64,000 nucleotides of DNA from an uncultured Pelagibacteraceae bacterium (GTDB lineage Bacteria; Pseudomonadota; Alphaproteobacteria; Pelagibacterales; Pelagibacteraceae): positions 1-64,000 of the forward strand of contig CACITU010000004.1 of assembly GCA_902589725.1 (NCBI GenBank). Reading direction: 5' to 3'. Shown here piece after piece: positions 55,899 through 64,000 of the stretch (positions are counted from its first letter, which is position 1; every line of letters begins with the position of its first letter). The notes beneath the pieces were generated by a model. It saw nothing but the letters and a program-made list of their open reading frames with translations. It was not told the DNA's origin and did not search any database. The position numbers and the translations under genes are program-made.

Positions 55899-56573
55899 AT
55901 GATAAAAAATATATCAAATCTTGGTGACGCAGCCGTATACTGTGATTTTGGTAATGAAGTAAATAAAACAATTAATTCACAAGTAATAAAATATTTTAAA
56001 ACTATTAAAAAAAATAGTTTTGAAGGAATTAATAATTTAACTCCTTCTTATAATAAATTAATTGTTTCTTTCGATTTAAATAAAACAAATTTTAAAAAAA
56101 TTAAAAATTATATAGAAAATATTGATCTTGAGGACTCTCAAAACGTAAATTCTAAAAAATTAGAAATTCCAGTTTGCTGTCATGAAAATTTTTCGATGGA
56201 TATTAAAAGGTTAGAAGAAATGTTGAAATTAAGTAGAGAAAAAATTTTAGAGAAATTTTTAAATAAAGAGTATTTCTGTTATATGACAGGTTTCATCGCT
56301 GGTATGCCTTTTCTTGGTGACTTAGATAAAAATATGCGAGTTCAACGTTTAGAAACTCCAAGAGTTAAAGTTCCAAAAGGATCTGTAGCAATAACTGAGC
56401 AATTTACAAACATTTATACATTTGAAAGTCCAGGTGGGTGGAATATTTTAGGAAATACACCTTTAGATGTTTTTGATAGTTCAAAAGAAGACAAACCAAA
56501 TCTAATTAATCCAGGAGATACAGTAATTTTTAAGGAAATTAGCATAGAACAATATAAAAATTTTAATGAGTAA
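55899..56573 (+). CDS. pxpB: 5-oxoprolinase subunit B (KipI family) PxpB
   Basis: The 224-residue KipI-like subunit. Motifs are NLGDAAVYCDFGNEV at the start, NNLTPSYNKLIVSFD, the cyclophilin-like domain with YMTGFIAGMPFLGDLDK and RLETPRVKVPKGSVAI, and TFESPGGWNILGNTPL near the end. pxpC overlaps its end by 8 bases. It shares the small intergenic region with the divergent pxpA. Confidence 0.93.
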   Translation: MIKNISNLGDAAVYCDFGNEVNKTINSQVIKYFKTIKKNSFEGINNLTPSYNKLIVSFDLNKTNFKKIKNYIENIDLEDSQNVNSKKLEIPVCCHENFSMDIKRLEEMLKLSREKILEKFLNKEYFCYMTGFIAGMPFLGDLDKNMRVQRLETPRVKVPKGSVAITEQFTNIYTFESPGGWNILGNTPLDVFDSSKEDKPNLINPGDTVIFKEISIEQYKNFNE

Positions 56574-57510
56574 TAGTTATATAGATATAATCAGATCTGG
56601 AATTAATACCACTTTTCAAGATAAAGGTAGGGATCATCTTTATCATATTGGCATACCTTTTAGCGGTGCCATGGATAATAGAAATTTTCTTATAGCAAAC
56701 AAACTAGTTAACAATAGTTTAAACTCAGCAGTTATAGAGTTTGCATACCAAGGACCTCACATAAGATATTCAGGAGAAAAAATTAATTTTGCTATTACTG
56801 GAGATGTAATTTTTTCAATTAAAAAAAAAGATACAGAAATTGAGGGCAAATGTTACGAAAGTTATCAAATTGAAAATGGAGATGAGATAAATATTATTTC
56901 TACAAATAAATCAGTCTATGGTTATATGGCTTTAGGTGGTGAACTTGATATTAAATTTCAATGGAATAGTTGCTCTATAAATACAAAAGCTAATATTGGA
57001 TCTAATAATGGAAAAAAATTAGAAGAAGGGCAAAGAATTAATCTTAAAAAAATAAATTTAAATAAAGATATAAAAAAAATTAGTTACATAAATACCAAAA
57101 TAGAAAATATTAGGGTAATGAGGGGTACAAATTACGATTATTTCTCAGAGCAAGGAAAACAAATATTTTATGAAAAAGAATTTATTGTTTCGAAACTTTC
57201 AGACAGGATGGGTATGAGACTTGAAGGTCCTAAAATAGAGAATATCTTCAATACCAATATTAAATCAGAGGGATTAATTAAAGGTGTAATTCAGGTACCT
57301 GCTGACGGTAATCCAATAATAATGCTTTCTGATCATGGAACTGTTGGTGGCTATCCAAAAATCGGAGTTGTGGCTAGTGTCGATTATGACCGATTAGTAC
57401 AGATGTCTCCTGGTTCAAAAATAAAATTTAAAGAAATTAATTTATCTGACGCAGAGACTTTGTTTAAGCTATATGAAATGGAAACTCAAAATTTACTTTC
57501 ACAAATTTAA
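56566..57510 (+). CDS. pxpC: 5-oxoprolinase subunit C (KipA family) PxpC
   Basis: The 314-residue KipA or biotin-dependent-carboxyltransferase-like subunit. GINTTFQDKGRDHLYHIGIP, GAMDNRNFLIANKLVNN, FAYQGPHIRYSG, MALGGELDI and SDRMGMRLEGPKI, then SEGLIKGVIQVPADGNPIIM and DHGTVGGYPKIGVVAS are typical. PxpB and PxpC are coupled. The EamA transporter gene begins at the last base of this one. Confidence 0.93.
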   Translation: MSNSYIDIIRSGINTTFQDKGRDHLYHIGIPFSGAMDNRNFLIANKLVNNSLNSAVIEFAYQGPHIRYSGEKINFAITGDVIFSIKKKDTEIEGKCYESYQIENGDEINIISTNKSVYGYMALGGELDIKFQWNSCSINTKANIGSNNGKKLEEGQRINLKKINLNKDIKKISYINTKIENIRVMRGTNYDYFSEQGKQIFYEKEFIVSKLSDRMGMRLEGPKIENIFNTNIKSEGLIKGVIQVPADGNPIIMLSDHGTVGGYPKIGVVASVDYDRLVQMSPGSKIKFKEINLSDAETLFKLYEMETQNLLSQI

Positions 57511-58382
57511 TGAATTTTTTATCGAAAATACCAGGTCCTTTTTTAGTTTTTTTAGGAGCTTGTGCGCTAAGTTTTGGAGGTTTAATCGTTAAGTCTTTCG
57601 AGGGATCTACACTTTGGCAAATATTATTTTGGAGATCACTTTTCTTTATTGGAGTAATTACAATTTTTTTAATATTTACTTATAAAGGAAAATTTTTAAG
57701 TGCTCTTTATAAATCTGGAATTCCAGGTTTTTTTGGAGGTATAATTTTATCCATTGGATTTGCTAGTTATGTGTTTGCTATGTACGAAACAACCGTAGCT
57801 AATGCAAATTTTATAATACAAACTCAAGCTTTGTTTTTAGCAATTTTTGGATATGTATTTTTAAAAGAAAAAATTTCTAAAATTACATTAACTTGTATTA
57901 TTACAGCAGTCGTTGGTATAATTTTAATGTTAGGAAGTTCACTAACACCAGGTCAAATGACTGGAAACTTAGTTGCATTCATTATGCCAATATCATTTGC
58001 GATTTTAATTTTAATTGTTAGAAAATACCCAAAAGTTGACATGATACCTTTACAACTCGTTGCTGGAATTTTTGCAACATTAATAGGTTTGTTTATGTCA
58101 CCAAGTATTATTGTTTCAACAAATGATATTTTTTTAGGTTTTATTGCAGGATTTTTTCAAGTTGGACTTGGTTTTATACTTATAACTATTGGAGCAAGAT
58201 CAACTCCCTCAGCATTTGTTGGAATAATTATGTTAACTGAAGCTGTTTTGGGACCTTTATGGGCATGGATGTTTGCAAACGAAAACCCGCCACTTACAGT
58301 GCTTTTTGGTGGAGCGGTAGTTATAACAGCAGTAGTTATACAGTTTTTGTCTCCATTACTTGTCAAAAAGGTAGCTAAATAA
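57510..58382 (+). CDS. EamA/DMT-family transporter
   Basis: A 290-residue protein of ten predicted helices in two EamA halves (FLVFLGACALSFGGLIVKSF to MLGSSLTPGQM, and FIMPISFAILILIVRKYPKV to the end). It follows pxpC with a 1-base overlap, so it might carry a related substrate such as an amino acid or a product of 5-oxoproline metabolism, but no substrate can be read. The glycine riboswitch follows about 40 bases later. Confidence 0.88.
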   Translation: MNFLSKIPGPFLVFLGACALSFGGLIVKSFEGSTLWQILFWRSLFFIGVITIFLIFTYKGKFLSALYKSGIPGFFGGIILSIGFASYVFAMYETTVANANFIIQTQALFLAIFGYVFLKEKISKITLTCIITAVVGIILMLGSSLTPGQMTGNLVAFIMPISFAILILIVRKYPKVDMIPLQLVAGIFATLIGLFMSPSIIVSTNDIFLGFIAGFFQVGLGFILITIGARSTPSAFVGIIMLTEAVLGPLWAWMFANENPPLTVLFGGAVVITAVVIQFLSPLLVKKVAK

Positions 58383-58421
58383 ATTTCACATTAAAATTTT
58401 AAATGTGCTATAAATTTATAT

Positions 58422-58560
58422 ACGGGAGAGACTACTTTTGTAGCGCCGAAGGAGCAACCACCCCGGAAACTCTCAGGCAAAAGGACCGTACATATTAACT
58501 CTGGAAAGAGAATTATTCTCGCCGAAGGAGCAAATCTCTCAGGCACCAAGACAGAGGGGG
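58422..58560 (+). promoter_or_regulatory. Tandem glycine riboswitch controlling gcvTHP
   Basis: Two glycine-aptamer halves are visible. The first runs from ACGGGAGAGAC through GCCGAAGGAGCAA and ACTCTCAGGCAAAAGGACCGT (58422-58490). The second runs from CTCTGGAAAGAG through GCCGAAGGAGCAAAT and CTCTCAGGCACCAAGACAGAG (58499-58556). The sequence then reaches the gcvT ATG at 58576. Glycine riboswitches upstream of gcvT in SAR11 are known (a published link to glycine-serine dependence). No classic terminator is visible between the aptamers and gcvT, so control may act at translation, which is inferred. Confidence 0.96.
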
Positions 58561-58575
58561 CACAGAAGAGTTAAT

Positions 58576-59679
58576 ATGGAAATAAAAAAAACATCGCTAA
58601 ATAAACTTCATCAAAGTAACAACGCTAAGTTTGTTGAATTCGCTGGTTATGAAATGCCCATTCAGTATAGCAAAGGTATTATTGAGGAACATAAATTCAC
58701 AAGATCGAGTTCTGGAATATTTGATGTATCTCATATGGGTCAATTATTTATATATGGTGATGAAAGTTTAACAGAAGAATTAGAAAAGATTTTTCCATTA
58801 GATTTAAAAAATCTAAAACAAAACTGCTCTAAGTATAGTTTTCTAATGAATGAAGATGCTGGAATTTATGATGATTTAATTATCACTAAAATAGAGGAAG
58901 GATATTTAATCATCTTAAATGCTGCATGCAAAGATAAAGATTTTGATATTTTATCTAATTTACTAGGTTCAAAATTTAGAATGAATTTAGATAACAATAG
59001 ATCTTTAATAGCAATTCAGGGACCTAAATCTGTTGAAATTTTAAACTCAATTATAAATGGGGTTGATCAACTAAATTTTATGACAGGAAATTGGTTTGAT
59101 TCTGATAATCAAAAATTATTTGTCACAAGATCAGGTTATACAGGGGAAGATGGATTCGAAATTTCAATTTCTAACGATAAAGCTGAACAATTCGTTGAAA
59201 ATTTAATAGAAAAGGGAGCACAACTTATAGGACTTGGGGCAAGAGATACCTTGAGATTAGAAGCTGGATTATGTTTATATGGTCACGAATTAGATATTAA
59301 TAAAACTCCAATTGAGGCAAACCTTAGATGGGCAATTTCAAAATCTAGATTATCAAATGGAGGTTTTATTGGATCAAAAAAAATTATGAACCAAATGCAA
59401 GATGGAGCAAGTCAAATAAGAGTGGGGATTAAGCCTGAAGGTAGATTGATTGCGAGAGAAAAAACTAAAATATTTAATGATAAAGATAAACAAATTGGTG
59501 AGATAACTAGTGGAACGTTTGGACCAAGTGTAAACGGTCCTATAGCGATGGGTTATGTTGATAAAGAGTTTTCAAAAGTTGATACTAAAATTTTGCTTGA
59601 GGTAAGAGGGAAAAAACATCCAGCAAATGTTTGCGCATTACCATTTTATAAGAAAAATTATGTGAAAGGAGTAAATTAA
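58576..59679 (+). CDS. gcvT: Glycine cleavage system aminomethyltransferase GcvT
   Basis: T protein moves the methylene group from lipoyl-GcvH to tetrahydrofolate. [20 protein letters not shown], the Asp-containing [62 protein letters not shown] and [17 protein letters not shown] are typical. The length is 367 residues. It is first in gcvT-gcvH-gcvP, with adjacent genes overlapping by one base. Confidence 0.97.
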   Translation: MEIKKTSLNKLHQSNNAKFVEFAGYEMPIQYSKGIIEEHKFTRSSSGIFDVSHMGQLFIYGDESLTEELEKIFPLDLKNLKQNCSKYSFLMNEDAGIYDDLIITKIEEGYLIILNAACKDKDFDILSNLLGSKFRMNLDNNRSLIAIQGPKSVEILNSIINGVDQLNFMTGNWFDSDNQKLFVTRSGYTGEDGFEISISNDKAEQFVENLIEKGAQLIGLGARDTLRLEAGLCLYGHELDINKTPIEANLRWAISKSRLSNGGFIGSKKIMNQMQDGASQIRVGIKPEGRLIAREKTKIFNDKDKQIGEITSGTFGPSVNGPIAMGYVDKEFSKVDTKILLEVRGKKHPANVCALPFYKKNYVKGVN

Positions 59680-60059
59680 TGAGTGAAGTAAAATTTTCTA
59701 AAGAACATGAATGGATTACTTTGGAGGGAGATGTAGCCACAATAGGAATTACAAAACATGCAACAGAAATGCTTGGAGATATTGTTTTTGCAGAACTTCC
59801 TGAAAAAGGATCTAATGTTGAAAAAGATGGTACTGCAGGAGTAGTAGAATCTACAAAAGCTGCTAGTGATGTTTACACTCCAGTTAGTGGTGAAGTGGTA
59901 GATACCAATCAATCTATAGTAGATGATCCTGCCAAAATTAATGAGGACCCCGAAGGTAGTGCGTGGTTTTTTAAATTGAAAATTAAAGATTCATCCGAGC
60001 TAGATACTTTAATGAACAAAGAAGATTATGATAAATTTGCAAAGGAGACATCAAACTAA
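59679..60059 (+). CDS. gcvH: Glycine cleavage system H protein
   Basis: The lipoylated carrier. The lipoyl lysine is K60 in [20 protein letters not shown], and the start [20 protein letters not shown] is usual. The length of 126 residues fits. Start and stop overlap the neighbours by one base each (TAATG pattern), so the three proteins are probably made in step. Confidence 0.98.
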   Translation: MSEVKFSKEHEWITLEGDVATIGITKHATEMLGDIVFAELPEKGSNVEKDGTAGVVESTKAASDVYTPVSGEVVDTNQSIVDDPAKINEDPEGSAWFFKLKIKDSSELDTLMNKEDYDKFAKETSN

Positions 60060-62929
60060 TGTTACATAACTCACAAAAAGATTTTATTAAAAGACACATA
60101 GGTCCATCAAAAAAAGACCAAGAAAAAATGCTTAAAGACCTTAACTTTAAGTCGTTAGATGAATTTATTAATAGTACTATTCCAGAAAAAATTCAGTTTA
60201 AAGGTGAATTAAATATTGGGGAACCAAATTCAGAATATGAAGCTTTAAGAAAATTAAAAGCAATTTCAAAAAAAAATCAAATTTACTCAAATTTTATAGG
60301 CATGGGTTATTATGGAACCTACACACCATATGTAATATTAAGAAATATATTAGAAAATCCTGGTTGGTATACATCTTATACACCTTATCAGCCTGAAGTA
60401 GCACAAGGTAGATTAGAAATGCTATTAAACTTTCAGCAAATGATTGTTGATTTTACTGGCATGGATATAGCAAACGCCTCTTTACTTGACGAAGGAACAG
60501 CAGCTGCCGAAGCTATAGGTTTAAGTCATAGACTAAATAAAAGTGATAGTAATTTAGTTTTTGTTTCAGAGGATTGCCATCCACAAACAATTGACGTTAT
60601 TCAAACTAGAGCAGAGCCAATGGGTCTTAAAGTACTTGTTGGAAACGAGGATAAAGTTCTAGAAAATTTAAAAGAAGATATTGTTTGTGGAGTTTTACAA
60701 TATCCAGGAACTTTAGGTGATATTAAAGATCCTAGTGAGGCCATAAGTAAAATTCATAAAAAAAATGGAAAAGCAATTTTAGTTTGCGATCTCCTTGCGC
60801 TTTCTATGCTAAAAACACCTAGAGAGCTTGGTGCTGATATTGCTGTCGGTAGCTCCCAAAGGTTCGGTATACCAATGGGTTATGGAGGACCTCATGCAGC
60901 ATTTTTTGCAACAAAAGATGAATACAAACGATCTATGCCTGGTAGGATTGTTGGGGTTTCAGTTGATAGGCATGGAAACCAGGCCTATAGATTGTCATTA
61001 CAAACTAGAGAGCAACATATTAGAAGAGACAAAGCTACAAGTAACATTTGCACGGCTCAAGCCTTGCTAGCAATTGTTTCAGCAGCATATGCCATTTATC
61101 ACGGTCCTGATGGAATTAAAAGTATATCCGAAAGAGTATCTCAACTAGCAAAAAATTTTGCTGATAAAATAAAACAATCTGGATATGAATTATACTCGGA
61201 TTATTTTTTTGATACTGTAACTATTATTACCAAAGAAAAGACTGATCAAATATTTAAAAATGCTTTAGACCAAAAAGTTAATATAAGAAAAGTAAATTCA
61301 GAAATGCTGTCAGTTTCTTTTGATGAAAGAAAGAATGTTTATAGAGTAAATCAATTATTAAAAATTTTTAATGCTGCAGAGTCTATTAAAAAAGAGGATC
61401 CTACTGTCAGTTTACCAAATTTACCAAAAAATTTATTAAGAACCTCAAAATATTTAGAACATCCTGTTTTTAATTCATATCACTCAGAAACAGAGATGCT
61501 TAGATATCTTAAAAAATTAGAGGATAAGGATATAGCTCTTAATCGAACAATGATCGCTTTGGGCTCATGTACTATGAAATTAAATGCTACTGCGGAAATG
61601 ATACCTATTTCTTGGAGAGAATTAGCAGAACCTCATCCATTTGTACCTGTAGAACAGATGGAGGGATATAGAGAAATGTTCACAGATCTTAAAAATTGGT
61701 TGAGATCTATCACTGGTTTTTCAGGTGTTTCACTTCAGCCAAATGCTGGGGCTCAGGGTGAGTATGCAGGGTTAATGGTAATAAGAAAATATCATTTAGA
61801 TAGAGGGGATGAAAATAGAAATATATGTTTAATACCAAGTTCTGCACATGGAACTAATCCAGCAAGTGCGCAGATGGTTGGAATGAAAGTTGTAGTTGTT
61901 GATTGTGATAAAGAGGGAAATGTTGATTTTGAGGATTTAAAGAAAAAAGCAGAATTGCATTCAGACAATCTTGGTGCATTAATGGTAACATACCCTTCAA
62001 CACACGGTGTATTTGAAGAAAAAATTAAAGATATATGTGAAGTAATTCATAAACATGGTGGTCAAGTTTATATGGATGGAGCAAACTTAAATGCACTTGT
62101 TGGTGTGGCAAAACCAGGAAATTTTGGTCCTGATGTTTGTCATATAAACCTGCATAAAACATTTTGTATTCCACATGGTGGAGGAGGACCTGGAATGGGA
62201 CCTATTGCATGTAAAAGACATTTACAAGTTTATTTGCCTAATCATCCAGTTGTAAAAGATTGTGGACCTGCAAGTGGAATAGGTGCTGTTTCTGCAGCCC
62301 CTTGGGGAAGCTCAAGTATTTTATCTATTTCATGGATGTATATTAAGATGATGGGATCAGAGGGTGTAAAACTTGCTACACAAATTGCAATTCTAAATGC
62401 AAATTACATTGCAAATAGATTAAAAGACCATTACCCAATTCTTTATAAAGGATCAAACGGCAACGTAGCCCATGAATGTATTATTGATATTAGAACAATT
62501 AAAAGCGATACAGGTATTTCAGAGGAAGATATAGCTAAAAGATTAATCGATTATGGGTTTCATGCACCAACAATGTCATGGCCGGTTGCTGGAACTATGA
62601 TGATTGAACCAACAGAGAGTGAAAGTTTATCTGAACTGGACAGATTTTGTGATACTTTGATTAGCATTAAAGCGGAAATAGATATGGTCAAGTCAGGAAA
62701 GTTTGACAAAGTTGATAACCCAATTAAAAATGCACCGCACACTGATATTGAATTAGCTTCAGATGAATGGAGTCATAAATATTCAAGAGAACAGGCTGCA
62801 TACCCAGCAAAATTCTTAAAAGCAAATAAATTTTGGCCTCCAGTTGCGAGAGTTGATAATGTATACGGAGATAAAAATATTTTTTGCACTTGTCCAAGTA
62901 TGGACGAGTTTAAAGAAGATGCAGCATAA
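60059..62929 (+). CDS. gcvP: Glycine decarboxylase P protein (fused GcvPA-GcvPB)
   Basis: A full-length 956-residue PLP enzyme that decarboxylates glycine and passes the aminomethyl group to GcvH. The N-terminal half has RHIGPSKKDQEKMLKDLN and YTPYQPEVAQGRLEMLLNFQ, and the C-terminal half has ALGSCTMKLNATAEMIPISW, SSAHGTNPASAQMVGMKVV, the PLP lysine in CHINLHKTFCIPHGGGGPGM and MIEPTESESLSELDRFC. Complete in one polypeptide, as in other proteobacteria. Confidence 0.98.
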   Translation: MLHNSQKDFIKRHIGPSKKDQEKMLKDLNFKSLDEFINSTIPEKIQFKGELNIGEPNSEYEALRKLKAISKKNQIYSNFIGMGYYGTYTPYVILRNILENPGWYTSYTPYQPEVAQGRLEMLLNFQQMIVDFTGMDIANASLLDEGTAAAEAIGLSHRLNKSDSNLVFVSEDCHPQTIDVIQTRAEPMGLKVLVGNEDKVLENLKEDIVCGVLQYPGTLGDIKDPSEAISKIHKKNGKAILVCDLLALSMLKTPRELGADIAVGSSQRFGIPMGYGGPHAAFFATKDEYKRSMPGRIVGVSVDRHGNQAYRLSLQTREQHIRRDKATSNICTAQALLAIVSAAYAIYHGPDGIKSISERVSQLAKNFADKIKQSGYELYSDYFFDTVTIITKEKTDQIFKNALDQKVNIRKVNSEMLSVSFDERKNVYRVNQLLKIFNAAESIKKEDPTVSLPNLPKNLLRTSKYLEHPVFNSYHSETEMLRYLKKLEDKDIALNRTMIALGSCTMKLNATAEMIPISWRELAEPHPFVPVEQMEGYREMFTDLKNWLRSITGFSGVSLQPNAGAQGEYAGLMVIRKYHLDRGDENRNICLIPSSAHGTNPASAQMVGMKVVVVDCDKEGNVDFEDLKKKAELHSDNLGALMVTYPSTHGVFEEKIKDICEVIHKHGGQVYMDGANLNALVGVAKPGNFGPDVCHINLHKTFCIPHGGGGPGMGPIACKRHLQVYLPNHPVVKDCGPASGIGAVSAAPWGSSSILSISWMYIKMMGSEGVKLATQIAILNANYIANRLKDHYPILYKGSNGNVAHECIIDIRTIKSDTGISEEDIAKRLIDYGFHAPTMSWPVAGTMMIEPTESESLSELDRFCDTLISIKAEIDMVKSGKFDKVDNPIKNAPHTDIELASDEWSHKYSREQAAYPAKFLKANKFWPPVARVDNVYGDKNIFCTCPSMDEFKEDAA

Positions 62930-62935
62930 TAATTA

Positions 62936-64000
62936 ATGAAAATTGCTGTTGTTGGTTCAGGTATTTCCGGACTAAGTGCTGCTTTTTATTTATCCAAAAA
63001 ACATCATGTAGATCTTTTTGAAAGAGAAGATCATTTTGGCGGACATTCTCATACTATAGATTTGTTTTTTGAAGAAAAAAAAGTCTCAGTCGATATCGGT
63101 TTTATTGTTTTTAATTTTCAAACTTATCCAAATCTAATTAATTTTTTTAAAGAAAATGGTATTCAAATTGAAAAAAGCAATATGTCCTTTTCAGTTTCAG
63201 TAGATAATACAAATTTTGAATATTGTGGCAAAGGATTAAGTGGAATTTTCTCTAATAAATCAAATTTATTAAATATTAAGTTTTTGAAAATGTTTTTTGA
63301 TATAATAAAATTTTATAAAAAAAGTGATAGAGTCAGAATAGCCAATGAAAAAATCACCTTAGGCGAATATTTAAAAATAAATAAATTATCCAAAACTTTT
63401 ATCGATTATCATATAATACCAATGGTATCTGCAATTTGGTCTATGCCTCCTTATGAAGCGAGCAAGATGCCAATTAGTTTTTTTCTTAGATTCTTCCAAA
63501 ATCATGGTTTGTTTAAATTAAAAAATAGACCACAGTGGTACACAGTAACTAATAGAAGCAGAACTTATGTAAGTAAAATACTTTCACAAATAAGTGGCGA
63601 ACACTATAAGAACTATAAAGTTACAAAAATAAAAAGAAAATCTAAAGGATTAGACTTATATTATGGTAATGAAAGTGAATTTTTCGATTATGACAAAGTA
63701 GTTTTAGCTACTCATGCTGATGAAGCTTTAAATTTAATTGAAAATTCAACTGATGATGAGAAAAATATTCTTTCAAATTTTAGCTACAAAGAAAATATAG
63801 CTTATATACATACAGATCAGCGGGCTATGCCAAAAAATAAAAAAGCTTGGTCTTCTTGGAATTCATCAATAGATAATAAGAATTTAGAGAAAAATTCAAT
63901 TACATACTGGTTAAATTTATTACAAAACCTTAAGTGTGAAGAAAATATTTTCTTAACGTTAAATCCTTACTTTAATATTGACGAGAAAAAAATATTGAAA
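62936..64000 (+). CDS. FAD-dependent amine-oxidase-like protein, N-terminal part (cut by the window edge)
   Basis: The open frame runs from the ATG at 62936 to the end of the window (355 codons). It begins with an FAD-binding Rossmann motif (IAVVGSGISGLSAAFYLS) followed by FEREDHFGGHSHTIDLFF. VDIGFIVFNFQTYPNLINFF and the later PMVSAIWSMPPYEASKMPIS, ATHADEALNLI and PQWYTVTNRSRTYVSKI are the pattern of the amine oxidase-like family linked to cyclopropane fatty acid synthesis (COG2907 type). The gene begins 6 bases after gcvP. Substrate unknown; the C-terminus lies outside. Confidence 0.85.
   Translation, partial: MKIAVVGSGISGLSAAFYLSKKHHVDLFEREDHFGGHSHTIDLFFEEKKVSVDIGFIVFNFQTYPNLINFFKENGIQIEKSNMSFSVSVDNTNFEYCGKGLSGIFSNKSNLLNIKFLKMFFDIIKFYKKSDRVRIANEKITLGEYLKINKLSKTFIDYHIIPMVSAIWSMPPYEASKMPISFFLRFFQNHGLFKLKNRPQWYTVTNRSRTYVSKILSQISGEHYKNYKVTKIKRKSKGLDLYYGNESEFFDYDKVVLATHADEALNLIENSTDDEKNILSNFSYKENIAYIHTDQRAMPKNKKAWSSWNSSIDNKNLEKNSITYWLNLLQNLKCEENIFLTLNPYFNIDEKKILK

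Noticed and set aside
1-64000. Search by eye for CRISPR arrays, insertion sequences, prophage genes, rRNA and integration sites.
   Set aside because: No regular direct repeats, transposase or integrase patterns were seen; the only tRNA has no attached integrase gene.

Overview
The window looks like a piece of a SAR11-clade alphaproteobacterial genome (Candidatus Pelagibacter or a close relative). The evidence is a very AT-rich composition, almost no intergenic space, genes that abut or overlap by 1-35 bases, a proteorhodopsin gene next to a ferredoxin/reductase pair, and a tandem glycine riboswitch in front of gcvTHP. This is read from the sequence by eye; no database search was run. No insertion sequence, prophage, CRISPR array or rRNA operon was seen.

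Layout. 0-4.4 kb: end of an FtsA-like division gene, then lpxC, bamD and ligA. 4.4-9.6 kb: an M24 aminopeptidase and a UvrD-family helicase on the minus strand, with a divergent AsmA-like membrane protein. 9.6-18 kb: fumC, a MazG-like hydrolase, nadA-nadC, tRNA-Leu(GAG), a YgfZ-like protein, dihydroorotase, an SMR transporter and prpE. 18-22 kb: proteorhodopsin predicted to be blue-tuned (Gln at the tuning position) with its own terminator, then a membrane desaturase, a [2Fe-2S] ferredoxin, a ferredoxin-NADP reductase and a GST. 22.1-22.7 kb: dksA with two tiny overlapping membrane-peptide ORFs behind it.

22.8-39.2 kb looks accessory. It starts with a tight six-gene run of uncertain function: a GT39-like and a GT2 glycosyltransferase, DUF1800, a Tat-exported DUF1501 protein, a polysaccharide-lyase-like secreted protein and a secreted FG-GAP/VCBS repeat protein. 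A complete urease operon (ureDABCEFG), umuDC, and a small group with VOC, GFA and glycerate-kinase genes follow. 39.2-64 kb returns to mostly core genes: a TolC-family protein, recA, alaS, icd, psd-pssA, rlmE, guaB (lacking its CBS domains), guaA, gloA, panB, terC, the 5-oxoprolinase genes pxpABC, an EamA transporter, the glycine riboswitch with gcvT-gcvH-gcvP, and the start of an FAD-dependent oxidoreductase cut by the window edge.

How the parts fit. Several modules concern scavenging and recycling of nitrogen and one-carbon units: urease makes ammonia from urea, PxpABC returns 5-oxoproline to glutamate, and glycine cleavage is under a glycine-sensing riboswitch. Proteorhodopsin adds a light-driven proton pump. 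The desaturase, ferredoxin and reductase could form a complete NADPH-to-desaturase electron chain. The main candidates for something undescribed are the 22.8-30.4 kb secreted glycan-related cluster, the FtsA-like protein that seems to lack its ATPase half, and the micro-ORFs behind dksA. No stretch longer than 300 bases lacks a gene.
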